A DNA stretch of 64,000 bases from Salinispirillum marinum (GTDB taxonomy: Bacteria; Pseudomonadota; Gammaproteobacteria; Pseudomonadales; Natronospirillaceae), in the NCBI RefSeq assembly GCF_042651565.1, contig NZ_JBHSDF010000004.1; one strand, given 5' to 3'. This document shows, one piece after another, positions 52,138 to 61,436 of this stretch; within the stretch, counting starts at the first letter, position 1; the number at the start of each line of letters is the position of its first letter. The translations under genes and the position numbers were made by a program. Below the pieces are notes generated by a model that was not told the DNA's origin, did not search any database, and saw only the letters and a list, made by a program, of their open reading frames with translations.

Positions 52138-53427
52138 ATGAACATTTTGATTATTGGCGGCGGTGGTCGCGAACACGCTTTGGCTTGGAAAGCTGCACAA
52201 TCAACGCTCGTTGATACCGTATTTGTCGCGCCCGGTAACGCAGGTACTGCCTTGGAGTCACGGGTAGTAAACATTGCCATAGAGCCAACCGACCTCGCAG
52301 CGCTGAGCCGTTTTGCCCGCGAAAATAACGTTGGCTTAACCATTGTTGGCCCGGAAGCGCCACTGGTGATCGGTGTGGTGGATCATTTTCAAGCGGAAGG
52401 CTTGGCCATTTTTGGCCCGACGCAAGGTGCCGCGCAATTAGAAGGCTCCAAAGCCTTCACGAAAGATTTCTTGGCCCGCCATAACATACCCACCGCATTC
52501 TATGGCGTATTTACAGAAGTAGAACCGGCACTGGCTTACATCAAAGAAAAGGGCGCACCCATTGTGGTAAAGGCCGATGGTTTAGCGGCGGGTAAAGGCG
52601 TGATACTGGCGCAAACAGAAGCCGAAGCTTGTGCCGCCGTAGAAGACATGCTGGCGGGCAATGCGTTCGGTGAAGCCGGCGCGCGGGTTGTCGTCGAACA
52701 ATTCCTGACCGGCGAAGAAGCCAGCTTTATTGTCATGGTTGATGGCGACCATATTCTCCCTATGGCCACCTCCCAGGATCATAAGGCAGCCCTCAACGGT
52801 GATACCGGCCCGAATACCGGCGGCATGGGCGCATACTCGCCCGCACCTGTGGTCACCCCCGACATCGAAGCTCGTGTCATTCGTGACGTCATTCGGCCTA
52901 CCGTTGACGGCATGAAGGCCGAAGGTAACCCTTACACTGGATTCCTGTACGCTGGACTGATGATTGATGCGGACGGTACGCCGAATGTCCTGGAATACAA
53001 CTGCCGTTTTGGTGACCCTGAAACCCAGCCCATCATGATGCGTCTTAAGTCCGATCTCGTCGCCTTGTGCCAAGCGGCCATTGGCGGGAAGCTGCACACC
53101 GTATCCGCCGAATGGGATTCACGTGCCGCACTGGGAGTCGTCCTAGCGGCGGGTGGATACCCGGGTGACTATGCCAAGGGCGATATCATTCACGGTTTAC
53201 CAGAGCACGAAAACGCGCAACAAAAAGTATTTCATGCGGGCACGGCCGAACAGGATGACGATGTAATCACCAACGGTGGCCGCGTCCTTTGCTGCACCGC
53301 ACTGGGCCACAATGTTGCCGAAGCACAAGCGCTGGCGTACGATTTGGTGCAGCAAATCAACTGGCAAGACATGTACTATCGCACGGATATTGGCCACCGG
53401 GCGATTAAGCGCGAACAGTCGAGCTGA
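52138..53427 (+). CDS. purD: Phosphoribosylamine-glycine ligase
   Basis: A 429-residue ATP-grasp enzyme making glycinamide ribonucleotide. MNILIIGGGGREHALAWK, FTKDFLARHNIPTA, VVKADGLAAGKGV and NTGGMGAYSPAP are diagnostic. The ribosome binding region AATAGGATCACGCA before its ATG resembles the one before accB. The kinase gene that follows matches the place of retS in Pseudomonas. Confidence 0.97.
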   Translation: MNILIIGGGGREHALAWKAAQSTLVDTVFVAPGNAGTALESRVVNIAIEPTDLAALSRFARENNVGLTIVGPEAPLVIGVVDHFQAEGLAIFGPTQGAAQLEGSKAFTKDFLARHNIPTAFYGVFTEVEPALAYIKEKGAPIVVKADGLAAGKGVILAQTEAEACAAVEDMLAGNAFGEAGARVVVEQFLTGEEASFIVMVDGDHILPMATSQDHKAALNGDTGPNTGGMGAYSPAPVVTPDIEARVIRDVIRPTVDGMKAEGNPYTGFLYAGLMIDADGTPNVLEYNCRFGDPETQPIMMRLKSDLVALCQAAIGGKLHTVSAEWDSRAALGVVLAAGGYPGDYAKGDIIHGLPEHENAQQKVFHAGTAEQDDDVITNGGRVLCCTALGHNVAEAQALAYDLVQQINWQDMYYRTDIGHRAIKREQSS

Positions 53428-53525
53428 TCACTGAGTGAACGGTTGGGTGGGCAACCATAGAATGGCAGCCCACCGTTTGACCGGCCTCATGGCCCACCCC
53501 TGTTGATGCTGGAGGACCTTCGCCC

Positions 53526-55820
53526 ATGCGCCATCCATGCACGTCTAGGCTGACATGGCCCCGTAGGTCTATTGGGCAGGTTACACGGCTGCTCACTGCA
53601 CTTTTGGTTTTACTCGCCCCCTTAGCGTGGGCGAACGACCACCTCGACCCGCGTGCCCGGGTAGAAAACGTCCTTCCTAAAGCCTACCAACTATTGGATG
53701 ACTCGGCTTCATTCAGCTTCGCCGATGTGGTCAGTCCGAGTTTTACGGCACAATGGATACCCGTTAAGGCCAACCGCTTACGCGGCGCCGGTGACACCAG
53801 CGCACAATGGCTGAGCATCACTTTGGACTCACCCACCAACGGCAACGCCCTATTGCTCTTGGATACCGGTCGTAGCGTACAGATTCAAGCCTGGAAAAAC
53901 GGCATTGAGGTAACCCCTCTGCTGACCCCCACATTACGTGGTTATGCCATTGCCCTATCCGACGGCGCAGCCACAGATCACTGGGTGTTTCGCTTGGTCA
54001 GTGAACGTCCCTACACCCTTGGCTTGTACTGCGAGAATCTGGGCTACTTCACCAGCCGCAACCAATGGTTGAGCTTTTACATCTATGCCTTGCTGGGTGC
54101 CGGGCTGTTGGCGGCTGTCGTGCAGCTACTCCGACAAACCGCCCGACGCAAAGAACACACGGCCAATTCGCACTTTCTCTTGTGGCCCGGCTATTTGTTC
54201 ACGCTCGTACTGTTTACTCTATTTCAATACGTTGGCATTACCCCCTTGCTGGGGGTCAATGGAACCGCCGACAAGGAATGGCTGCCTGCACTGGCACTGG
54301 CCATGGGTACCAGCATGTTAGGTCTGATGTGGTGGGGTCAACGTTGGGCAGCACAAGATCAACGCATGTTGGGTTACGCGCTTGTGCTTGCGGCCGCTGT
54401 TACCGCCTTACTGGCTGGAACACTGGGCGTGGTCGCCTTGCTGGCCGTACTTCTAATGACACGCCTGGCTGGCTTTGGCATCCGCCGGGAAGACGTACAT
54501 CAGTTTCAAACCGTAGCGGCGGTACTCACCCTTATCCTGTGGGCACTACTCGAATGGTTATATCATACCGAATTTGCCATCACCGGCCGCGCCCATCAGC
54601 CACTGCAATTAACGCTATTATTGATTCATGGCGTATTTATACAACGCGCCTTTGTTGCCCGGGTGAAACAACGCCCGGTATTTTCCAACTTGCAGTTACC
54701 GACCGACTCCACGCGCGACAGCATTGGTCTGCTGCGCAAACTAAACCATGACCTACGCTCACCCATTAATGGTGTTTTAGGCATGGCCTCGTTGTTGAGC
54801 GATACCCAACTGAACAGCCAACAACAAGAGTATGTGGCCACCATAAACAATGCCGGTCTGCAAATGCTCAACCTGGCGGATGAGATTCGCACCCTAACCC
54901 GATTAACGTCCGACCAGATGAAGATTCGCCCGAAACGGGTTGAGCTGGGCGTGTTTATACACGATGTGGTCAGCCCGTTTGCGCACCTGGCCAGCCAGAA
55001 AATGATTGAGGTCGCGACGCAGATTCTTCCTGCCGTACCGCAGTTTGTGCGCCTTGATCCCGACGCTGTGGGTCAGGTGTTGCGCATTCTCTTGGACAAT
55101 GCCGTACGGTATACCGAAGAAGGCGACATTGTGGTAACCATTCGTTTGGAAGGCGAAAATCGACTCCGCTTGCGCGTCGACGACACAGGCCGCGGCGTTC
55201 CGGAGCAGGAACAAACAACATTGTTCGATTTTAAAGCACCGGTATCCGACCCCAATGTCAGCCGCACCTATCTTAAATTAGGCCTGCCGATTGCACGCGC
55301 GCTTGTGCACGCCATGCAGGGCCAAATCGGTATGAGTCGGGGGGCTGAGCGGGGTTCCAGCTTCTGGATCAGCATACCTTTCAGTGCCGAAGTTGTACCC
55401 GAATCAGCCACCATGCAGCGTGATTTAGAAACCCTGCTGCACAAAAAAGTACTGATTGTGGATGACCACTTTGCCTGCCGACGCGTATTAGAAGACCAGA
55501 CACGAGGCTGGGGTATGCTGCCCGAGCTGGCCAGTGACGGCAAAGAAGCCTTAGCCATTTTGCAAAGCCATATGTACTTTCACCAACCGTTTGACTGGGC
55601 GCTGATTGATTACCGAATGCCGCGCATGAACGGCCTCGATCTGTTGCGTAAGATACGCTCGATTGAAGGGTTGCGGCGGCTCAAAGTGATCATGTTGACC
55701 GGTGTCGATCAACACTTTGTTGAACAAGCGGTCGCTGATTTAAGTACGGTTGGCGTATTACCCAAACCGATCAACACGCGCGAGTTACTTCGTTTACTGC
55801 AGGAGAACCCCGACGGATGA
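53526..55820 (+). CDS. RetS-like hybrid sensor kinase
   Basis: A 764-residue kinase. Signal peptide (about 20-37), periplasmic 7TMR-DISMED2-type domain (about 45-175), seven-helix block (about 182-375), HisKA with H408 (NHDLRSPINGVLG), HATPase (N525 in ILLDNAVRYT, DDTGRGVP at 552) and one receiver (D646, D647, D695, T725, K747). The ATP-lid motif reads TYLKLGLPIA where GTGLGLAI is usual, so ATP handling may be altered. Architecture and place after purD match RetS, which has two receivers in Pseudomonas aeruginosa; this has one. Whether it modulates a GacS homologue is inference. The start at 53526 has only GGACC upstream. It overlaps coq7 by ATGA. Confidence 0.85.
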   Translation: MRHPCTSRLTWPRRSIGQVTRLLTALLVLLAPLAWANDHLDPRARVENVLPKAYQLLDDSASFSFADVVSPSFTAQWIPVKANRLRGAGDTSAQWLSITLDSPTNGNALLLLDTGRSVQIQAWKNGIEVTPLLTPTLRGYAIALSDGAATDHWVFRLVSERPYTLGLYCENLGYFTSRNQWLSFYIYALLGAGLLAAVVQLLRQTARRKEHTANSHFLLWPGYLFTLVLFTLFQYVGITPLLGVNGTADKEWLPALALAMGTSMLGLMWWGQRWAAQDQRMLGYALVLAAAVTALLAGTLGVVALLAVLLMTRLAGFGIRREDVHQFQTVAAVLTLILWALLEWLYHTEFAITGRAHQPLQLTLLLIHGVFIQRAFVARVKQRPVFSNLQLPTDSTRDSIGLLRKLNHDLRSPINGVLGMASLLSDTQLNSQQQEYVATINNAGLQMLNLADEIRTLTRLTSDQMKIRPKRVELGVFIHDVVSPFAHLASQKMIEVATQILPAVPQFVRLDPDAVGQVLRILLDNAVRYTEEGDIVVTIRLEGENRLRLRVDDTGRGVPEQEQTTLFDFKAPVSDPNVSRTYLKLGLPIARALVHAMQGQIGMSRGAERGSSFWISIPFSAEVVPESATMQRDLETLLHKKVLIVDDHFACRRVLEDQTRGWGMLPELASDGKEALAILQSHMYFHQPFDWALIDYRMPRMNGLDLLRKIRSIEGLRRLKVIMLTGVDQHFVEQAVADLSTVGVLPKPINTRELLRLLQENPDG

Positions 55821-56458
55821 GAACATTAAGCTGGATCGATCACGCACTCAGCCATATAGACCGTGCGTTAAAAACCTGTGTTCCGGGCAGTGTGGTTGCG
55901 GCTACCGCCAATCCCGCGCAAACGCTGACAGAAACAACCGCTTTAAGCGATGGTGAACGCCGACATGCCGCTGGTCTGATGCGCGTCAATCACACGGGTG
56001 AAGTGTGCGCACAGGCGCTGTATGAAGGGCAAGCCAGTACCGCCTCCTTACCCGACATTCGGCAGCAAATGTCAGCGGCAGCCGATGAAGAACTGGACCA
56101 CCTGGCATGGTGTGAAACCCGGCTTGAAGAACTGAACAGCCGACCCAGCCTGTTAAATCCGGTGTTTTATGGTATGTCATTCGCCCTCGGCGCTATCGCT
56201 GGCAAGGCGGGCGACCGCTATTCCTTGGGATTTGTTGCCGCAACGGAAGATCAAGTCAGCAGACATCTGCAGGAGCATCTCAGCACCTTACCCGCAAACG
56301 ACGTGAAGAGTCGCGCCATTGTCCAACAAATGCTGAGCGATGAAGAACGCCACGCGGCCTCCGCGCGTGCTGCAGGAGGTTATGAATTTCCGCGGCCAGT
56401 TAAAGAAACCATGTCGGTGGTGGCAAAAGTAATGACCCTGACCACCTACCGGATTTAG
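55817..56458 (+). CDS. coq7: Ubiquinone biosynthesis hydroxylase Coq7
   Basis: A 213-residue di-iron monooxygenase that performs a late ring hydroxylation in ubiquinone synthesis. The iron-binding helices are seen in MRVNHTGEVCAQALYEGQ, AADEELDHLAWCETRL, VAATEDQV and MLSDEERHAASA. It begins inside the end of the kinase gene, so the two are translationally coupled despite unrelated roles. The convergent proB ends 3 bases away. Confidence 0.95.
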   Translation: MRTLSWIDHALSHIDRALKTCVPGSVVAATANPAQTLTETTALSDGERRHAAGLMRVNHTGEVCAQALYEGQASTASLPDIRQQMSAAADEELDHLAWCETRLEELNSRPSLLNPVFYGMSFALGAIAGKAGDRYSLGFVAATEDQVSRHLQEHLSTLPANDVKSRAIVQQMLSDEERHAASARAAGGYEFPRPVKETMSVVAKVMTLTTYRI

Positions 56459-56461
56459 CGG

Positions 56462-57598
56462 CTAGAGAATCACTAAGTTGTCGCGGTGAATCAATTCGGG
56501 CTCGCTTAGATAGCCCAGGGTCTCCTCAACGGCGACGGTGCTTTTGCGCACAATGCGGCGCGTTTCATCGGCGTTGTAATTGCACAACCCTTTGGCAACG
56601 ACCACGCCTTGCTCATCGACACAATCCACCAAATCACCCCGTTGGAAGCGGCCATCGGCTGCCGTAACCCCTACCGGCAATAGACTTTTACCTTGCTCTC
56701 GAATGGCTTTTACAGCCCCGGCATCGAGCCGTACCCAGCCCATGGCTTGTAACTGCCCCGCCAACCATTGTTTGCGGGCCGCCAGTGGCTCTTCGTCGGG
56801 CAACAAGAAAGAGCCAACGTGCTCGCCCGCGCGTAACCGCGACAGCACCTGTGCCGCACGTCCACCCGCGATGACCGTCAGCGCACCGCTGCGAGAGGCC
56901 AACCGCGCTGCCCGAACCTTGGTCACCATACCGCCCCGCCCCAAGGCACCGCCTTCCGTCGCCACAGCCTGCAACACTGGGTCATTCGCGCGGGTACGTG
57001 CAATGAGTTTGGCCGTTGGGTATTTTCGCGGATCGGCATCAAAAATACCGTTTTGATCGGTCAAGATGATCAGCGCATCCGCTTCCACCAGGTTGGCCAC
57101 CAAAGCGCCCAAGGTATCGTTGTCGCCAAACCGAATTTCATCCGTCACCACCGTATCGTTTTCATTGATCACCGGAATGACATTCAACGACAACAGCGTA
57201 CGCAACGTTGAACGTGCGTTCAAATAACGTTGCCGATCCGCCAGGTCAGAATTGGTCAGCAGAATTTGTGCCGCACCGAGCCCGTGTTGTTGGAAACAAT
57301 CCTGATAAAATTGAATCAGTCGGCTTTGCCCCACGGCGGCGGCGGCTTGCAGCAACTCCAGCTCAACCGGGCGCTTGTCCCAGCCCAGTTCCATCATACC
57401 GGCAGCAACGGCGCCCGACGACACCAGCACCACTTGCACACCTTCGGCATGCAATTGCGCTATTTGATCTACCCAATCCTTTATTCGATCGCGAGCAATG
57501 CCTTGGCCGTCTTCGGTCAGCAGCGCGCTGCCGATCTTCACCACCCAACGCTTACCTTGCGTCAATTCGGTCTGTATCGACTCATCAGTACGGTGCAT
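56462..57598 (-). CDS. proB: Glutamate 5-kinase
   Basis: A 378-residue enzyme for the first step of proline synthesis. The amino-acid kinase domain has VVKIGSALLTEDGQG, VSSGAVAAGM, INENDTV, FGDNDTLGALVA and GRGGMVTKVRAA; a PUA domain spans about 275-370. It starts inside the end of obgE with a 14-base overlap, the obgE-proB order common in gammaproteobacteria. Confidence 0.96.
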   Translation of the reverse strand: MHRTDESIQTELTQGKRWVVKIGSALLTEDGQGIARDRIKDWVDQIAQLHAEGVQVVLVSSGAVAAGMMELGWDKRPVELELLQAAAAVGQSRLIQFYQDCFQQHGLGAAQILLTNSDLADRQRYLNARSTLRTLLSLNVIPVINENDTVVTDEIRFGDNDTLGALVANLVEADALIILTDQNGIFDADPRKYPTAKLIARTRANDPVLQAVATEGGALGRGGMVTKVRAARLASRSGALTVIAGGRAAQVLSRLRAGEHVGSFLLPDEEPLAARKQWLAGQLQAMGWVRLDAGAVKAIREQGKSLLPVGVTAADGRFQRGDLVDCVDEQGVVVAKGLCNYNADETRRIVRKSTVAVEETLGYLSEPELIHRDNLVIL

Positions 57599-58772
57599 AA
57601 ACGACTTCTACATCATGGTCATCGTCATCATCGTCGTCATCGGCATCACGTCCGGCACGACGCATCTGTTTCACTTCTTCAATGCGTGCACGGGCTTCTT
57701 CTTCCACCAAAGCACGTTCTTCTGCGTCAGCACGAGCAGCATCTTCGTTTTCGGCCAGCAATTCCCGTTGCTTCTGCAAATGCTGCATGATGGATTGCGT
57801 CAGCGGCTTAGTGCCTTGCTGATTCATCGCTGAAATGTCAAAGACCGGCCCTTGCCAATCCAAAGCTTTCACCACCCGGGCAACCGCTGCAGCACGGTCT
57901 TCTGCCGGAATCAAATCCATCTTATTCAACACCAGCCAGCGTTCACGCTGCGCCAGTGTAGGGCTGAATTTTTCCAATTCATTAATGATGATTTGCGCGT
58001 TATCTTCTGGCGTCGTGTTGTCATAGGGTGCCATATCGACGAGGTGCAGCAACACGCGGGTACGCACAATGTGCTTGAGGAAGTGAATCCCTAATCCGGC
58101 ACCTTCGGCTGCGCCTTCAATCAAACCCGGAATATCGGCGATCACAAAGGAATTCAAATGATCGACCCTGACCACACCAAGGTTCGGCACCAACGTAGTG
58201 AAGGGGTAATCCGCGACCTTAGGCTTAGCGGCCGATACCGACCGAATGAAGGTCGATTTACCGGCATTGGGCAAGCCCAACAAACCCACATCAGCAATGA
58301 CCTTCAATTCCAGTTGCAAGTTGCGCTCTTCACCCAGTGAGCCATTGGTTGACTGACGGGGAGCACGGTTCACACTCGACTTGAAACGGGTATTCCCCAA
58401 GCCATGCCAACCGCCTTGCGCAACTTTCACCTTCATGCCGTGCTCGGTCAAATCAGCCAACTGCTCGTCGGTATCCAGATCCCGGACTGCAGTACCCACC
58501 GGCACCAATAAAACCAAGTCTTCGCCTTTAGCACCGGTCATATCACGGCCCCGGCCCGGCTGCCCGCTTTCTGCGGCATAGCTGCGCTTAAACTTGTATT
58601 CAATCAAGGTATTAAGGTTTTCGTCGGCCTGTAACCAGACAGACCCACCATCACCACCGTCGCCGCCGTTCGGGCCGCCTTTGGTGATGAATTTCTCACG
58701 ATGGAAGCTCACGCAACCGTTTCCGCCCTTACCGGCACGTATATGGATGTTGGCTTCATCTACGAATTTCAT
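57585..58772 (-). CDS. obgE: Obg/CgtA GTPase
   Basis: A 395-residue ribosome-assembly and stress-response GTPase. The glycine-rich Obg fold (about 1-158) is followed by the G domain with GLPNAGKST, DIPGLIEGAAEGAGLG and NKMDL. The C-terminus is charged and ends in a run of eight aspartates within the last 20 residues, encoded by near-repeats of GAC/GAT. It lies 88 bases after rpmA, with a strong terminator in between. Confidence 0.96.
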   Translation of the reverse strand: MKFVDEANIHIRAGKGGNGCVSFHREKFITKGGPNGGDGGDGGSVWLQADENLNTLIEYKFKRSYAAESGQPGRGRDMTGAKGEDLVLLVPVGTAVRDLDTDEQLADLTEHGMKVKVAQGGWHGLGNTRFKSSVNRAPRQSTNGSLGEERNLQLELKVIADVGLLGLPNAGKSTFIRSVSAAKPKVADYPFTTLVPNLGVVRVDHLNSFVIADIPGLIEGAAEGAGLGIHFLKHIVRTRVLLHLVDMAPYDNTTPEDNAQIIINELEKFSPTLAQRERWLVLNKMDLIPAEDRAAAVARVVKALDWQGPVFDISAMNQQGTKPLTQSIMQHLQKQRELLAENEDAARADAEERALVEEEARARIEEVKQMRRAGRDADDDDDDDDHDVEVVYAPY

Positions 58773-58803
58773 GATATTTCTCTGTGGATAGATAACTGAA
58801 CAT

Positions 58804-58838
58804 AAAAAAAGCTCTGTTGTAGCAACAGAGCTTTTTTT
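58804..58838. terminator. Two-way terminator between rpmA and obgE
   Basis: A7-GCTCTGTTG-TAG-CAACAGAGC-T7: a perfect 9-base-pair stem with a 3-base loop, flanked by A and T runs so that it works on both strands. On the minus strand it ends rplU-rpmA; obgE-proB would then depend on readthrough or an own promoter. Confidence 0.92.
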
Positions 58839-58860
58839 GTCACTCAGATCAATGAGGTGA

Positions 58861-59118
58861 TTAAGCCGCTACAATGCTAACCGTTCTGCGGTTTTTCGGG
58901 CCTTTCACTTCAAACTTCACTGCGCCGTCTTTCAGAGCAAACAAGGTATGATCCTTGCCTAAACCTACGTTGGTACCCGGATGAAAAGAAGTGCCACGCT
59001 GACGGATAATGATTGAACCTGCGGTAACGGTTTGGCCGCCGAAGGCTTTTACACCCAGACGCTTGGCCTGTGAATCGCGACCGTTACGGGTACTACCACC
59101 TGCTTTCTTGTGAGCCAT
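58861..59118 (-). CDS. rpmA: 50S ribosomal protein L27
   Basis: An 85-residue ribosomal protein whose N-terminal tail (MAHKKAGGSTRNGRDS) reaches the peptidyl-transferase centre. It is of normal length and follows rplU by 17 bases. The N-terminus is of the uncleaved gammaproteobacterial form. Confidence 0.97.
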   Translation of the reverse strand: MAHKKAGGSTRNGRDSQAKRLGVKAFGGQTVTAGSIIIRQRGTSFHPGTNVGLGKDHTLFALKDGAVKFEVKGPKNRRTVSIVAA

Positions 59119-59135
59119 GTTTATACTCTCCTAAA

Positions 59136-59447
59136 TTACGCCGTGATACCGGTGATTTTTACTTCAGTAAACCACTGACGGTGACCCATGGTCTTCATGT
59201 GGTGCTTACGACGCTTGAACTTCAAGATGCGAACTTTTTTGTGACGACCTTGAGCGATCACTTCAGCAGTGACCTTGGCACCAGCCACTAATGGCTCACC
59301 GATTTTTACATCGTCGCCATTACCGATCAACAAAACTTCATCGAAGTTAACAGTAGAACCGGCTTCCAATTCAATTTTTTCCAGCTTCAGTAACTGGCCT
59401 TCTTTAACGCGGTATTGTTTACCGCCAGATTTGATCACAGCGTACAT
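59136..59447 (-). CDS. rplU: 50S ribosomal protein L21
   Basis: A 103-residue 23S rRNA-binding protein with the start MYAVIKSGGKQYRV and the signature KVRILKFKRRKHHMKTMGHRQ. It heads the rplU-rpmA unit and is divergent from ispB, as in E. coli. Confidence 0.97.
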   Translation of the reverse strand: MYAVIKSGGKQYRVKEGQLLKLEKIELEAGSTVNFDEVLLIGNGDDVKIGEPLVAGAKVTAEVIAQGRHKKVRILKFKRRKHHMKTMGHRQWFTEVKITGITA

Positions 59448-59561
59448 AATGACGTTCCAATAAAAATATGACTTTACACCTTCCCTCTGACTGACCCACT
59501 TCTAAAGGCAACGCCTACGCTGCGGCACCCTATGGTGGGGAGAGGTTTTCGAAGGCGCGCA

Positions 59562-59590
59562 ATTGTAGCGAAAGGTAATGCATAAAACAA
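59562..59590 (-). promoter_or_regulatory. Candidate promoter of rplU-rpmA
   Basis: On the minus strand: TTGTTT, 17 bases, TACAAT (one mismatch to the -10 consensus). It implies a leader of about 110 bases before rplU. Confidence 0.65.
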
Positions 59591-59683
59591 GTATATACAG
59601 GGGCAATGTTGACTATCCCCTGCTACAACGCAACCGTTTACCCCACGCGAGTCAATGATCTGTCAATTTGCTAGGGCTGCACC

Positions 59684-59712
59684 TTGACACCCCCTCCGAC
59701 TGCCCATAGCAT
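59684..59712 (+). promoter_or_regulatory. Candidate promoter of ispB
   Basis: TTGACA (59684-59689), 17 bases, TAGCAT (59707-59712), about 37 bases before the ispB ATG. With the rplU promoter it accounts for the 302-base divergent gap; nothing else was recognised there. Confidence 0.55.
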
Positions 59713-59749
59713 CGGCCCCGGCTCACGGTAGGTAGGCGACCCTTAAACA

Positions 59750-60736
59750 ATGCAGACCAGCATGCACATCAACGATATTCAACGCGTGGTTGCCGCAGAA
59801 TTTGCTGCGGTGGATGCCGTCATTCACGACGAATTGAATTCCCGCGTACCCTTGGTTGAACAGATCGCCGAATACATTGTATCCAGTGGCGGCAAGCGCC
59901 TTCGTCCGTTAGTCACCCTATTGGTTGGCAAAGCACTGCGCCACGATAGTTCGGATCTGATCAAGCTGGCGACGGTGATTGAGTTTCTGCACACCGCAAC
60001 CTTGTTGCACGACGATGTGGTGGATATGTCAGCAATGCGACGTGGCCGCTCTACGGCAAACGCACGCTGGGGTAATGCCCCTTCTGTTCTGGTCGGAGAT
60101 TTCCTCTACTCACGCGCCTTTCAGCTGATGGTGCAAATCGGCAATTTGCCGGTGATGAATCTTCTGGCCGATGCCACCAACGTCATTTCGGAAGGCGAGG
60201 TGCTGCAGCTGATGAACGTGAAGAACCCTGACTTGAGTGAAAGCGACTATATGCGGGTGATTGAAGGCAAAACCGCCATGTTATTCGCCGCCGCTACCGG
60301 CAGCGCAGCGGAGTTAGCGCAACCCGACGCGGCCATCGTTGCCGCGGCTCAGCAGTACGGTACGGAACTGGGCTTGGCCTTTCAAATTCAAGACGACGTA
60401 TTGGATTATGCGGGCGACAGCGCCACGCTAGGTAAGAATGTTGGTGACGATCTGGCCGAAGGTAAGGTAACACTGCCCCTCATCCATACGCTGAAAACCA
60501 CCGATGACGGAACACGGAAAATGATCCGCAAAGCCATTCGCCAAGGCACCACAGAAACCGACACCGTGCAGGCTATTTTGGCTGCCATGCAGGCTACTGG
60601 GGCACTAAGCTATTGCACCCAAAAAGCACATGAACATGCCCAGCGTGCCATCGATGCTCTGGCCGACTGGCCTGACAGCGAAGCTAAAGCCGCCTTATGC
60701 GGGCTGGCGATATTGGCCGTTCAACGCAAAACATAG
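59750..60736 (+). CDS. ispB: Octaprenyl diphosphate synthase type polyprenyl synthase
   Basis: A 328-residue trans-prenyltransferase that makes the long side chain of ubiquinone. The first aspartate-rich motif is LLHDDVVDMSAMRRG, the second QIQDDVLDYAGD, with GGKRLRP near the N-terminus. Product chain length cannot be read from sequence. ATG at 59762 is an alternative start. Confidence 0.94.
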   Translation: MQTSMHINDIQRVVAAEFAAVDAVIHDELNSRVPLVEQIAEYIVSSGGKRLRPLVTLLVGKALRHDSSDLIKLATVIEFLHTATLLHDDVVDMSAMRRGRSTANARWGNAPSVLVGDFLYSRAFQLMVQIGNLPVMNLLADATNVISEGEVLQLMNVKNPDLSESDYMRVIEGKTAMLFAAATGSAAELAQPDAAIVAAAQQYGTELGLAFQIQDDVLDYAGDSATLGKNVGDDLAEGKVTLPLIHTLKTTDDGTRKMIRKAIRQGTTETDTVQAILAAMQATGALSYCTQKAHEHAQRAIDALADWPDSEAKAALCGLAILAVQRKT

Positions 60737-60755
60737 CTCGGCGCTTTACCTTAGA

Positions 60756-61421
60756 TTAGAGATCGGCGTTACGCACGAGCTGACTGTTCACGAAGGCATG
60801 CAAAGCGAGAAAGTCTACGTCGCTCAGGTATTTGAATTGAATACCATAGGCCGCGACAGAATTCGCCATATCAAAACGGTCTATCGCTGTACGCGCATAG
60901 GCTTCGATATTCACAATCCGCGTAATATGCCCCACGGCAACCTTAGCGGTGATTAACAACTCATCACCCATTTCCGCTACCGGCTGCAAGGTTTCAATTT
61001 TGGCGCCTGTGGTACTGATATCCACAATGGCACCATGCACATTCTCGATCTGGGTGTTGGTTTTATTGATCACGGTGATGGGCAAGTTCGCTTGCGCCCG
61101 CGCCGCGTTACGCACCTCGCCGACTTCGACACGCCCCGGATACGCCAAATGTAGGTAGTGAAAGGGCGTGGTGCATAGATGAATCACTTTCGTACGGAAA
61201 CCACAGGCCACTTTATTGGCGAAAAAACGCACAATCAGAGACTGATCCTTACGAAACAGGACAGGTCGACCGTCCACCATGGGCGTTTGGACCAACACGG
61301 AGCGCGGGGCGACCAAGCCAATCAGTTTCGTACTCAGGCGGGAATCCGGCCGATCTGCCACTTCCATATGAACACCAACACCCGGTTGTATTTTTAGTTT
61401 TGTGAGTTCAACGCTGGCCAT
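60756..61421 (-). CDS. PilZ domain c-di-GMP-binding protein (YcgR-like)
   Basis: A 221-residue protein with an N-terminal YcgR-type domain (about 10-100) and a PilZ domain. The c-di-GMP motifs are RNAAR (R104, R108) and DISTTG (134-139). YcgR proteins slow the flagellar motor when bound to c-di-GMP, but no flagellar genes are nearby. AGGGGA lies before the ATG. It may read the output of the GGDEF-EAL protein at 8851. Confidence 0.87.
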   Translation of the reverse strand: MASVELTKLKIQPGVGVHMEVADRPDSRLSTKLIGLVAPRSVLVQTPMVDGRPVLFRKDQSLIVRFFANKVACGFRTKVIHLCTTPFHYLHLAYPGRVEVGEVRNAARAQANLPITVINKTNTQIENVHGAIVDISTTGAKIETLQPVAEMGDELLITAKVAVGHITRIVNIEAYARTAIDRFDMANSVAAYGIQFKYLSDVDFLALHAFVNSQLVRNADL

Positions 61422-61436
61422 GATTCCCCTGTGGCG

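Noticed and set aside
54065..54751. 228-residue open frame in another frame of the RetS-like gene
   Set aside because: Overlaps the seven-helix block of a clearly coding frame; composition is not protein-like.
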